64,000 nt of DNA, from the NCBI GenBank assembly GCA_902799745.1, contig CADCBQ010000036.1:1-64000 (forward strand), in the 5' to 3' direction. Below the pieces are notes generated by a model, which made no database searches, had not been told where the DNA came from, and saw only the letters and a list, made by a program, of their open reading frames with translations. Within the stretch, counting starts at the first letter, position 1. Every line of letters begins with the position of its first letter. Positions 19,847 to 29,029 of this stretch are shown here, piece after piece. The DNA is from Fibrobacter succinogenes. GTDB taxonomy: Bacteria; Fibrobacterota; Fibrobacteria; Fibrobacterales; Fibrobacteraceae. A program made the translations under genes and the position numbers.

Positions 19847-20707
19847 ATGAACCAAGCATACACCGAAATTCAGAATACGATTATTACGCTTTTGGAGCAA
19901 GGAACAATACCGTGGGAGCAACCGTGGTTTGGGTCTAAAGGTGCGATAAGTTTTAACACGGGTCGTCCATATAGCTGGTTAAACCAAATGCTTATACAAG
20001 AGTCTGGCGAGTTCTTAACATGGAACCAAATACAACTAAACGGCGGTCATCTTCGCCGTGGCTCAAAAGGCAAACGTGTTTATTTCTACCGTACATTCGA
20101 AAAGCAAGAGCGCAACGACAAAGGCGAAATCATCATAAAGACCGTACCATACTTGCGTTCATACACGGTTTTCAACGCGAATGACTGCGACGGCATCGTC
20201 AAGCGCTGGCACCACCAAAAACCAAATACGAATCTTACACCTATACAACAAGTAGAAGATGCGGTCAACAAATATCTTATTCGAGAGCATATCGAACTTA
20301 GACATCGCAACGAATGCGAAGCCTATTACTCAAAGAAATACGATTACATCAACATCCCGCCACTTGCCAATTTCAAACACTCCGCAGAAGATTATTACGC
20401 AACAATGCTTCACGAAGTCGTTCACAGCACATCCGCCGAAAAAAGATTGAATCGCGACACAAGCGGTTCCTTTGGTAGCGTTGCATATGCTCGCGAGGAA
20501 CTGGTGGCTGAAATCGGAGCTGCATTCCTACTAAAAAAATTTAACATCGACAGCAAGCGATCCATTGAACAGAGCGCCGCCTATATCAAATCTTGGATAA
20601 CCTCGCTACGCAACGATTCGAAGTTGATACCCGTAGCGGCTGGCAAGTCTGAGCGAGCCGTACAGTTCATCTTAAGTGAGGACACCGCCAATACTACCGA
20701 GGAATAA
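19847..20707 (+). CDS. ArdC-like antirestriction protein (ssDNA-binding plus zincin domain)
   Basis: This 286-residue protein has two parts. Residues 1-125 match the ArdC N-terminal ssDNA-binding domain (IPWEQPWFG, INTGRPY-type NTGRPYSWLN, LRRGSKGKRVYFYR). Residues about 150-280 form a zincin-like metallopeptidase with HEVVH at 188-192, followed by an EELVAEIGAAF glutamate helix near 219. ArdC-family proteins protect incoming plasmid DNA from host restriction. The gene has its own upstream motif and a GGAG site before ATG 19847. Its presence fits a mobile element that must survive entry. Confidence 0.85.
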   Translation: MNQAYTEIQNTIITLLEQGTIPWEQPWFGSKGAISFNTGRPYSWLNQMLIQESGEFLTWNQIQLNGGHLRRGSKGKRVYFYRTFEKQERNDKGEIIIKTVPYLRSYTVFNANDCDGIVKRWHHQKPNTNLTPIQQVEDAVNKYLIREHIELRHRNECEAYYSKKYDYINIPPLANFKHSAEDYYATMLHEVVHSTSAEKRLNRDTSGSFGSVAYAREELVAEIGAAFLLKKFNIDSKRSIEQSAAYIKSWITSLRNDSKLIPVAAGKSERAVQFILSEDTANTTEE

Positions 20708-20711
20708 TAAA

Positions 20712-20780
20712 AACGTGCGGACGAATCCCAAGGAATTTTATGAATCAACTGTTCAAAGGTTCGTCCACACGCTTTTTTGT
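20712..20780 (+). terminator. Long-loop hairpin terminator after the ardC-like gene
   Basis: GTGCGGACGAA pairs with TTCGTCCACAC (one mismatch) around a loop of about 35 bases, followed by GCTTTTTTG. The loop contains a 17-codon ORF with AAGGA before its ATG (about 20740), which I do not call. The rest of the spacer to 21187 shows an inverted repeat CCCGAAA/TTTCGGG near 21098-21131 and nothing gene-like. Confidence 0.55.
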
Positions 20781-21187
20781 GAGTGCATATTAGCTAACCA
20801 AGACGACTACGACATTATCTTAGCGAGCTACCCATAGTTTATACGCCCACAAAAAATTTATTCCGACGACGCTACCCCATCGCGACGTCGTAAGCACACT
20901 AAGGATGATTGCCCACTTAACTATCGTATGCGAACCTCCGCCGCCTATATATAGATATATGCCACTGTATCATTACAATTTTCACCTACTCGTTCTCACA
21001 TATATACAAACCCCATACAAACTAGACCCCTATTCAGCACCCTTATTACACTCTACAAAAGCGTACTTTTATAGAATTATTTTATGAACCTTTTTTGCCC
21101 GAAACAAGCCTCTAAAAAAGTCCATTTCGGGTACAGACATATCTAACAATCAACCACCACATTTTCAGAGTAAAACGAGGTAAAATA

Positions 21188-21796
21188 ATGAGTGAAACGT
21201 ATGCGTATGCCCGTGTGTCTGCCCATGACCAAAATCTCAGTCGCCAAATTGACCAACTTCGTCAATATGTAAAAGACGACCGACATATTTTTTGTGACAA
21301 GGCTAGTGGCAAGGACTTTAACCGCAAAGCCTACCTTAGCCTTGTCGGAACTGAAACCACAGCACCAATTCTCAGAGAACGGGATTGCGTTGTGTTTTGT
21401 AGCTTAGATCGCTTGGGACGCTCATTCGATGAAATTCTCACCCAGTGGAAGTATTTGACCGAAACACTCAAAGTAGATATCCAAATTTTGGACATGCCTC
21501 TATTATGTACTAAAAACACAACAAACAATCTTGATGGCAAATTCATAAGTTCCTTGTGCCTACAGATTTTAAGCTATGTAGCCCAGCGTGAGCGAGAGAA
21601 CATTCTAGCTAGACAGAAATCTGGAATTGCAAGCGCTCATGCTCGCGGAGTCAAATTCGGAAGACCAGTAGTACAGCGACCTGATAACTGGAAGGAAGTC
21701 TATTCTGATTGGAAAGCCGGAAACATTACTGCGGTTGAGGCCATGAAACGCACCAATCTAACAAGATGTACTTTCTACAAGATGGCAAAACAATAA
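21188..21796 (+). CDS. Serine recombinase (resolvase/invertase family)
   Basis: This 202-residue protein has the resolvase catalytic domain: YARVSAHDQN with the nucleophilic Ser near residue 11, DKASGKDFNRKAY near 38, and the LDRLGRSFDEIL arginine motif near 74. A long E-helix (YVAQRERENILARQKSGIASA) and a C-terminal helix-turn-helix (ITAVEAMKRTNLTRCTFYKM) follow. Length and layout fit a small resolvase/invertase that resolves multimers or inverts DNA. It is convergent with the defence block, whose last gene ends 6 bases away. Confidence 0.9.
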   Translation: MSETYAYARVSAHDQNLSRQIDQLRQYVKDDRHIFCDKASGKDFNRKAYLSLVGTETTAPILRERDCVVFCSLDRLGRSFDEILTQWKYLTETLKVDIQILDMPLLCTKNTTNNLDGKFISSLCLQILSYVAQRERENILARQKSGIASAHARGVKFGRPVVQRPDNWKEVYSDWKAGNITAVEAMKRTNLTRCTFYKMAKQ

Positions 21797-21801
21797 ATTT
21801 A

Positions 21802-22062
21802 TTAGTCTACTGCGGATTTCAACCTTCTAATGAATTCCGTCGTAGACTTCAGTGATTCTATCAAAGTTTGCAATTCCTCCACCGACATCTTATTGATGAC
21901 GGCGTCACGCACCGAAGTCGTGTAGAACTCATCTAATTCGTTTTCGAGGTCTGCACACGCTTCGGTCAATGGTTTCATCAGGCGCGCATGCTCGATGTCG
22001 ACAATGCGACCAGCGGCAACGTCCTCGACATCTGCTAAATCATCATGTTCTACACTTTCCAT
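21802..22062 (-). CDS. Small acidic helical protein
   Basis: This 86-residue, strongly acidic protein is predicted to be mostly helical (LTEACADLENELDEFY and VEELQTLIESLKSTTEFIRRLKSAV). It has no membrane segment or known motif. The gene begins 2 bases after the stop of the membrane-protein gene upstream, so the two are surely cotranscribed and may act together. It is the last gene of the minus-strand restriction/defence block. Confidence 0.65.
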   Translation of the reverse strand: MESVEHDDLADVEDVAAGRIVDIEHARLMKPLTEACADLENELDEFYTTSVRDAVINKMSVEELQTLIESLKSTTEFIRRLKSAVD

Positions 22063-22064
22063 AA

Positions 22065-23645
22065 CTAGCCTAACAAATCGAGTACATACTCATGGGTCTT
22101 GCCATAGGCATCTTCAACGGACACTTTTCTTATTTGTTTCCGTTCTTCATCAATAGTAATACCATCTGGTAATTTTAACGCTTTTAGCTTTTTAGCCTCA
22201 CCATACATTTCAAGCAAGTGATGACGTGCATAGAAGATGACAAACCGATTAATCAATCGAATATACTTTGACGAATAATCAACGCGTACAAGTCCATAGC
22301 TATCAAGGCAGAATACCAGTACGTTTACACCCTTTATGCCGCCATTATCACTAAATGTTTTATACAGTGACCGGCACACCTTCTTAATCAACAGTTCATA
22401 ATTCGCCGATTCCGTTTTACTTTCTAATACTTGTAGGCAGAATCCAATTTCACGAACCGAACGACTTGTTTCTTGTGGGGTTTTCAACGACGATGTCGCG
22501 TACATTAATTCCACTATGGAATCAGCAACAACATCTATAATATCCTTGGCCGAAATTTTGGTTTCATACCGAGGATGAATATCAACAATCTTATCCGTCA
22601 CGGCAATAGTCTGAACCAACTGTTCATAGAACCGAACAACAGATTCATAGACCAGGTGATTTTCGTCATAATAATATTCATCACCCATACCATTCACACG
22701 ATAAATACGCCTAGCAGACCACTGGAGAATTTCAAAATACCGTTGGAATTGGAATGGATTAGGACAACCTTCCTTCAATACAGCACCTAAAGTAACCAGT
22801 AAGACCTCAGAATAAGCATGAACTTGCTTATGGTTCCAAGAATTCGTCAACTCATAATGGGGTTCCAATAAATCTGGGATGTCGTAAATCAATCCGACAT
22901 TAGAATATATGTTCGACAAGTACGGTTTGTCCCAGCTTAGCGCTCCATTCAGCATCTTCGTTTCACGATAGATGAAGGAATTTTCTTCTTGCAATGCTTG
23001 AGTTATGAAGTTCCCAGCAAACGTGTTTAGTCCAAGATGATGCTTCCGTTGTCGAATAATCTCACGGAACAATTCAACCACAACACCGGGATGATACTTG
23101 ACGACCACCTTACAGAAATAATCATTATCCATTAGATGAAGCACATTCAGCGCACTTTCTTGAATGTCTGATAATTTCTGCCCCTTGTCTATAGTAACCG
23201 GAGCATTTTCAACGATATCCTTTATGGATCGAGCCAAGAAATCAATTACACCTTCTATAACGTCATCACGTCCATATTCCAACGCTATTACTAACTCATT
23301 TTCAAATTTACGACAGTTGCGACGATTAAATCGCGGCGGAAAGATAAAGCTAGAGCAAAGCCACCACAGCATAATAATCAAGAAACCGCTAGCAAGCATC
23401 AGCTGCCAGAAATGCTGAACACATGGTGTACACGGAATCGGATAATTCTGCGCGATAACAAAGTCACTTATCAAGACAAGAACACCCAGCACGGCAACGG
23501 CAACAAACAGCTTTGTTCTGGACAACCATGACAGATACAGTCGAAGACGGTATTTATAGTCAACATTAACCCAAGCCATTATCAAGAATGCTAGGCCAGT
23601 AAGATAGGACGTAAAACTAAAGAAATTTGACACCTCTGCACCCAT
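22065..23645 (-). CDS. Unknown membrane protein of the defence block
   Basis: This is a 526-residue protein with three hydrophobic helices near the N-terminus (about residues 9-26, 46-64 and 82-100) and a cytoplasmic-looking, mostly helical region of about 400 residues. No catalytic motif was recognised. It follows the res gene by 24 bases and is followed by the small acidic protein 2 bases later. In defence systems, a membrane protein with a large cytoplasmic part is often the killing or sensing subunit. That is only an analogy here. Confidence 0.7.
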   Translation of the reverse strand: MGAEVSNFFSFTSYLTGLAFLIMAWVNVDYKYRLRLYLSWLSRTKLFVAVAVLGVLVLISDFVIAQNYPIPCTPCVQHFWQLMLASGFLIIMLWWLCSSFIFPPRFNRRNCRKFENELVIALEYGRDDVIEGVIDFLARSIKDIVENAPVTIDKGQKLSDIQESALNVLHLMDNDYFCKVVVKYHPGVVVELFREIIRQRKHHLGLNTFAGNFITQALQEENSFIYRETKMLNGALSWDKPYLSNIYSNVGLIYDIPDLLEPHYELTNSWNHKQVHAYSEVLLVTLGAVLKEGCPNPFQFQRYFEILQWSARRIYRVNGMGDEYYYDENHLVYESVVRFYEQLVQTIAVTDKIVDIHPRYETKISAKDIIDVVADSIVELMYATSSLKTPQETSRSVREIGFCLQVLESKTESANYELLIKKVCRSLYKTFSDNGGIKGVNVLVFCLDSYGLVRVDYSSKYIRLINRFVIFYARHHLLEMYGEAKKLKALKLPDGITIDEERKQIRKVSVEDAYGKTHEYVLDLLG

Positions 23646-23669
23646 CGTATTTTACCCCACAGAGTACAA

Positions 23670-26408
23670 TTATTTCGAATGCTTATCCAGTATTGCGGCT
23701 AAATCACCGACGTCGAACGACACATCACGGCACCAAGTACCAAACTCATTCTCAGCATTGACGGCTTCAATCCAGTCATCCATAGCTTGCCATTTGGCCT
23801 TGTCCTTTTCGCGTTCTTGACCCTTAACTTCAAGTACAAGCGTCTTGCCGTTATCCAGTTTAATCAAGAAATCGGGTCGATACTGGTGGAATGTACCCTC
23901 GAACGAATACGACACCTCGAAACCGATATGGTCATTTTTCACCCACGCGATGACATGCGGATGATGTTCAATCTGGTATTCTTCTGACGCTTCCCATGCC
24001 GAATCACATACACAGTGGCTAATGTGGCATTTCTTAGTGATGAAGCACGGCTTCGTGGTGTACCATGTAGCCATATCTCCAGTAGACAGAACTCTACGGT
24101 TCACGTCATAGATAGGAACCAGCGATTCGGTCTCTTGACGTTTAATATACGACCAGAGGTGATTCACAATCTTTGACATGGACAGCATGAAAAGAATACG
24201 CTTACGCATCGGGTCGTCGATATACGACGGCGGATTCGATTTGATTCGGCCACGTTCTATGTAATCAGTAACGATTCCGAACACTTGACCGAGCACGGCA
24301 AATTTCGTTGTCTGTTGTTGCCATTCAGTGCTCTGCACCATTTGGTCATACACCTCAGCAGAAGCCTTGAAGACAATCGTCTGCATTCGCAGCGTCTGGT
24401 CAAGGTTGCGTAGGTTAATTTCAGATACCTTGCTAAGGTCTGTTTCACCATCAAGAATCGGAGCCAACTCTGCACTCAGCGTGATATTCTTCGTGTCCAG
24501 AACCAGCTCTGGGATTTCATCCACATTGATAGACAATTTCTGTTTATAGACCGTATCCAAGCGGACGATATTGGGCCACGACAGTTCATACTCACATTTT
24601 TCCGATACGACTTCGACTTGCGTCTTGGGCTTAACCTTTGGAGCACACCCTTGCTCATCGGATTCGTGCGGCAAGAACGTAAACGGAATACCAAAGATAT
24701 TGACGTATTCCGGCGTGAACATGTCAGAACCTTCTTCCAAGTCGTAGCTGGTACGTCTCAGTCCACGTCCAACCACCTGTTCGCACAACAACTGCGAAGA
24801 GAACGCTCGAAGGCCCATAATATGCGTTACGGTCTTAGCGTCCCAACCTTCGGACAACATACCTACAGAAATCACATTACGAATCTGTTCACCCGGCTTA
24901 CCTTTTTGGCCAACGGTATCTACGATTTCGCGAATGCCTTGGGCTGCATCTTTCTTAGATTTCCAATCGCCTTCAAGGTCAGCCAACACCTTGCTATCAA
25001 TTTGAAGCGTCTTATCGGGATCGCAGAGTTCATCAATACCAACACGGCCTTTATCGAACGCATACTTGATTCTAGCGGCTGTTTCGGTACGATTAGCAAC
25101 AGTAATCATCACTGGCGGCACAACAACGCCTTGATCCTTCCAGCTCTTATACAGTTCCAGCCAGTCCTTACCAAGCAGATAGTAAGCCATATTGACCAAA
25201 TCCGGCAACGGTTCCTCTGGCTTGGCAGCACGAACGATATCGTTCCTGACTTCGGAATCCGCGTAGATGTGATACAACCTTGACTTATACGTGTCGATAT
25301 TAGGGACACCTTCATCACGCACGACTACGCGAGGCGTCTTCACAAGACCAGATTCTATGCCGTCATTGAGTCCGAAATCAGACACAATCCAACCAAAGAG
25401 TGCTTCTTCGTCATTTTTCTTGCCAGACGGAGCAAACGGAGTCGCCGAAAAGTCATAGACGGTCAAGATTTGCCGAACCCTATTTATTCGGTCCAGTCCA
25501 CCAATCCATACGGTCGCCTCTTGTTCAGCTTCCTTTTCTTCCTTGCTCAGCCTAGTCACTGCATCAGGGTTCTTGCGCCACGCATGATGAGCTTCATCAT
25601 TGATAACAAGGATGTTGTGGACTTGTTTCAGTCGACCAAGAACTTCCCTAGCATAAGCCTCGTCACTCTTCGCGCCTCGCTTGTCGACAGACTTACGCTT
25701 CTTAATCTCTTCTTCGGTTTCCCAAGCCAGTGTCTGCCAGTTGGTAATCTCAACCACGCCTTGATGCAACTTATCCATCAAAGTGACTGGCACGATGTTG
25801 AATTGGTTATAATAATTATCCGTTCCTCCAGTCTGCAAGACCTGTAGTCTCGAACGAACTGTAAGGCCAGGGGCAACCACGAAGACATACTTGGTAAAAC
25901 GCTTATCCGTCGGATACGTAACCTTGTTACAGACCATCCAAGCAATAAGCATGGCCATCACCGTAGTCTTGCCGCCACCAGTACACAGTTTGGTACAGAT
26001 TCGCTTAAAGGCTCCCCCATCAGAAGGGATGTCTATACCGACCTTGTCATTTGCCGGAGCCTCGACGAGCCAGATAAGTGTTTCAATGGCGTCCAGTTGG
26101 CACCAGAAAAAGGGATACTGACGCACACTGTTGTTATTCCAGTGCGATAGCAACTTCTTGGTAATTCCAGTTACACCCGGATAGCCGTGCTCGCGCCAAG
26201 CCTTGACTCTGGGGCGAATTCGGTTTACAAGAGGCAACTCGACAAATTCTCCGATGTCGTTATACTGGTTGCTTCCTTGACCAGCGATAAAGTACCCAGC
26301 GGGTCGACGGCCCGGTTCCTTCACGAACGACTGCGAATTGCGGTCATTCTTCCAGTGATATTCTGGTTCACGGAACGCTGAGTTGATGATGAGCTTATCT
26401 ATAGCCAT
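23670..26408 (-). CDS. Type III-like restriction enzyme subunit Res (BPTD_3080 type)
   Basis: This 912-residue helicase-nuclease has a BPTD_3080-type N-terminus (REPEYHWKNDRNSQ, GRRPAGYF, VNRIRPRVKAWREHGYPGVTG). Walker A TGGGKTT is near residue 141, the DEAH box VINDEAHHAW near 270, helicase motif VVGRGLRR near 540, and a C-terminal PD-(D/E)XK nuclease (PDFLIKLDNGKTLVLEVKGQ) near 855. It would translocate and cut unmethylated DNA with the adjacent Mod. Its ATG overlaps the mod stop by one base (TAATG), the sign of a tightly coupled pair. Confidence 0.9.
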   Translation of the reverse strand: MAIDKLIINSAFREPEYHWKNDRNSQSFVKEPGRRPAGYFIAGQGSNQYNDIGEFVELPLVNRIRPRVKAWREHGYPGVTGITKKLLSHWNNNSVRQYPFFWCQLDAIETLIWLVEAPANDKVGIDIPSDGGAFKRICTKLCTGGGKTTVMAMLIAWMVCNKVTYPTDKRFTKYVFVVAPGLTVRSRLQVLQTGGTDNYYNQFNIVPVTLMDKLHQGVVEITNWQTLAWETEEEIKKRKSVDKRGAKSDEAYAREVLGRLKQVHNILVINDEAHHAWRKNPDAVTRLSKEEKEAEQEATVWIGGLDRINRVRQILTVYDFSATPFAPSGKKNDEEALFGWIVSDFGLNDGIESGLVKTPRVVVRDEGVPNIDTYKSRLYHIYADSEVRNDIVRAAKPEEPLPDLVNMAYYLLGKDWLELYKSWKDQGVVVPPVMITVANRTETAARIKYAFDKGRVGIDELCDPDKTLQIDSKVLADLEGDWKSKKDAAQGIREIVDTVGQKGKPGEQIRNVISVGMLSEGWDAKTVTHIMGLRAFSSQLLCEQVVGRGLRRTSYDLEEGSDMFTPEYVNIFGIPFTFLPHESDEQGCAPKVKPKTQVEVVSEKCEYELSWPNIVRLDTVYKQKLSINVDEIPELVLDTKNITLSAELAPILDGETDLSKVSEINLRNLDQTLRMQTIVFKASAEVYDQMVQSTEWQQQTTKFAVLGQVFGIVTDYIERGRIKSNPPSYIDDPMRKRILFMLSMSKIVNHLWSYIKRQETESLVPIYDVNRRVLSTGDMATWYTTKPCFITKKCHISHCVCDSAWEASEEYQIEHHPHVIAWVKNDHIGFEVSYSFEGTFHQYRPDFLIKLDNGKTLVLEVKGQEREKDKAKWQAMDDWIEAVNAENEFGTWCRDVSFDVGDLAAILDKHSK

Positions 26409-28939
26409 TATTCACCAACCTTGAATACCTTGAGCGATTCAATTCCGCGATCGTCAATAATCTTGACCGCAATCTGCGAATTAGGCTGAACCTTGAACTC
26501 CAAGGATTCCGTTCCTTGGTATGCTTCTATAAGCTCTGGGTCGATTTCGGCTTTTAACGTCTTTGCAAGCTTGTTCCACCCTTCAGCTTTACCATCCATC
26601 GGGAAGAACACTTGCTTGGGTTCAACGCACATGCCGTCGTAATCGGTATCAAGCATCCACATGGCGATATTCGTTGCCTTGCCGGACTTGATTTCGCCGG
26701 ATTTTACATCGTAGTAGTCAAAGCCATTGACCTTGACCTTATACCTATCCTTGGTACGCTTGTCGTGAATAAGCTCCACATCCGGCTGACCGACTAGCCA
26801 GAAGGACTGGTCACTGGACTTGTTCTTCTTTAGGTCTTCGGTCATAAGGTCCGTATTCATTTGGACCTTAAGGATAGTCATATCCGGGTCCTTTACGGAC
26901 TCGATAATGTTACCCACATTCGGACCAAACTGGAATGCGGCACAAATAACAAGCTTGGGGCGCGGCATCATGGACATAGCCTCATCGATAGCATTGTACA
27001 CTAGACGACCGTCCATCACCTTGGTTTCTGGACAGAAGGCGACCACCGCCTTCATGGGAGCATCACCCTTCGTTTCCGCATAGGCTTGGATGAAGGTCGT
27101 TCCTTGGGCGGCTTCCACAGAGCTAAACTCGATTCGATTGCCATTACGGCCCAAGATGCCAGTAACCTTTAGCTGTTCCATCCAGTTCGAGAACTTAGCC
27201 GTATGGTCTTCTTCGACTACGGCTAATTCGTCAATAGGTTTAACCACTGGGGCTGGGAGCGCCTCAACCGTAAACGGACCCGTAATACGAATCTTGTTCT
27301 TTTCAATTTCCGGCTGGTCATAAAGGATTTCTGACTCAGGGATTTCATTCTGGGCTATAGACTTAAGTGTAATATGCGGCACAGTCTTATAGACAAAGCC
27401 ACTGGCAACACCTTGCTCTGGGTGAGCCAATTTGTAATAATCAAACGTCGCCGTCATCAGACGCTTCTTAGCTAGAGCTAGAGCCACACGCGACGTATCG
27501 CACGTAATCCAACGACGTCCCCACTGTTCAGCAACATACGCTGTTGTTCCAGAGCCACATGTAATATCCAACACCAAATCACCGGGATCAGTCGTCATCA
27601 ACATACAGCGTTGAATTGTTTTTGTAGCTGTTTGGACGACATAAACTTTGTCATCCAAAAAGCTACCCGTGGTAGTATCAGTCCACAATGTATTCATTTC
27701 CGTATACGGAAAATCATCAAAGTAATTAACAAAGCGTAACGAATTTGTCGCAGTCGTAATTCGATTCAAACTTATTAATCGATCCATTCCCTCTACGCTT
27801 GTCCGCCAACCCCTAGTTCCGGGACACTGATAAGTTTTCCCTTCAAATGTGATTGGAAATCTAATTGAATCAGACCCAGTTTGAGAGGTCAAATCACTTT
27901 TTCGATAAACCTTTGAGCCTTGCGGACGTTTTAGATAATTAAACGGAACTCCGGTTTCTCGTTCCCAATCAGATATAGGAAGTCTTCGACCGTCATGCAA
28001 TTCAATATACCGATATTGGTTACATGATTCATCAAATGATAACGGCTTAAAAAGCTTTCGAACTTTCACATTGCCGATATCGCGTGCATACCAAAGAATA
28101 AAATCCGTTACGGATCCAATAGTTTTGGATGTCGCACCAGATGTCTTTGTATAAATCACCATGCCTACAAAATTATTGGCTCCAAAAATTTCATCACATA
28201 TTTCTCTGACATGATGCACATTCTCATCGCTAATCTGAACAAAAACACTACCTGAATCGGCAAGCAATTCTCTTGCCAGCATCAACCGATCACGTATATA
28301 GGTTAAATATGAATGGATTCCCAGTTCCCAAGTATCTCGAAAAGCCTTAATCATTTCTGGTTCTTGAGATAGGTCTTCATCCTTCTTATCTTTCACATCA
28401 CGTTTATTCACGAATGGCTGAAAGTTACTACCGTACTTGATGCCATACGGCGGATCAAAGTATATCATCTGAACCTGGCCAGCCATACCTTCCTTTTCTA
28501 GCAAGGAGTTCATAATCACCTTGCTATCACCAGCAATCATACGGTTAGTCCAGTTGACGCCATGCTTATAGAACTCGATGGCCTCAGAACGACGCTTCAT
28601 ACGGTCTATCGGCGACTCAAACAAGTCAATCTGATCCGGCACGGTATCGTCACCGATGGTCTGTACCGACTTGATAATCTTATGAGGCTTGATGGATTCG
28701 TGTACGTGGATGGACGACGTCTGTACTCGTATTTCGTTACCTTCTTCTTTGCCAGCCCACTGCAAGGCGGGGTCAATATGAGGGTCGTACTTATACGTTT
28801 TTACCGATTCTGGAGTATTATCCCTAATGGCCATGCCTACCGGCGGGATATTCTTACGCTTCTTGTCGTCGTGGGTATACGTGTCGATGTCGCGCAACTT
28901 GGCGGCATCCGCCGCTGTAATACTCTTCTTTTTGGCCAT
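26408..28939 (-). CDS. Type III-like DNA methyltransferase subunit Mod
   Basis: Mod recognises and methylates the target for the Res partner. The protein is 843 residues from ATG 28939, which has AAGGA 10 bases upstream; an earlier in-frame start is rejected. The catalytic DPPYGIKYGS motif is near residue 165 and the SAM-binding DPGDLVLDITCGSGTTAYVAEQWGR near 450. This order (catalytic motif before SAM motif) is that of beta-class amino-methyltransferases, so N6-adenine or N4-cytosine methylation is expected. A long C-terminal region is shared with BPTD_3080-linked methylases. Target specificity cannot be read. Confidence 0.9.
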   Translation of the reverse strand: MAKKKSITAADAAKLRDIDTYTHDDKKRKNIPPVGMAIRDNTPESVKTYKYDPHIDPALQWAGKEEGNEIRVQTSSIHVHESIKPHKIIKSVQTIGDDTVPDQIDLFESPIDRMKRRSEAIEFYKHGVNWTNRMIAGDSKVIMNSLLEKEGMAGQVQMIYFDPPYGIKYGSNFQPFVNKRDVKDKKDEDLSQEPEMIKAFRDTWELGIHSYLTYIRDRLMLARELLADSGSVFVQISDENVHHVREICDEIFGANNFVGMVIYTKTSGATSKTIGSVTDFILWYARDIGNVKVRKLFKPLSFDESCNQYRYIELHDGRRLPISDWERETGVPFNYLKRPQGSKVYRKSDLTSQTGSDSIRFPITFEGKTYQCPGTRGWRTSVEGMDRLISLNRITTATNSLRFVNYFDDFPYTEMNTLWTDTTTGSFLDDKVYVVQTATKTIQRCMLMTTDPGDLVLDITCGSGTTAYVAEQWGRRWITCDTSRVALALAKKRLMTATFDYYKLAHPEQGVASGFVYKTVPHITLKSIAQNEIPESEILYDQPEIEKNKIRITGPFTVEALPAPVVKPIDELAVVEEDHTAKFSNWMEQLKVTGILGRNGNRIEFSSVEAAQGTTFIQAYAETKGDAPMKAVVAFCPETKVMDGRLVYNAIDEAMSMMPRPKLVICAAFQFGPNVGNIIESVKDPDMTILKVQMNTDLMTEDLKKNKSSDQSFWLVGQPDVELIHDKRTKDRYKVKVNGFDYYDVKSGEIKSGKATNIAMWMLDTDYDGMCVEPKQVFFPMDGKAEGWNKLAKTLKAEIDPELIEAYQGTESLEFKVQPNSQIAVKIIDDRGIESLKVFKVGE

Positions 28940-29029
28940 ACAATAATCCTTGGTTTCGATATCAAGATAATAAAAACGCATCCACGATACGTTGTTGTAC
29001 TATATATATGGGTATAGATTTGCCGAACA

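Noticed and set aside
20740..20793. 17-codon ORF inside the loop of the terminator after the ardC-like gene
   Set aside because: It has a weak AAGGA site but lies within the terminator hairpin and has no supporting context.
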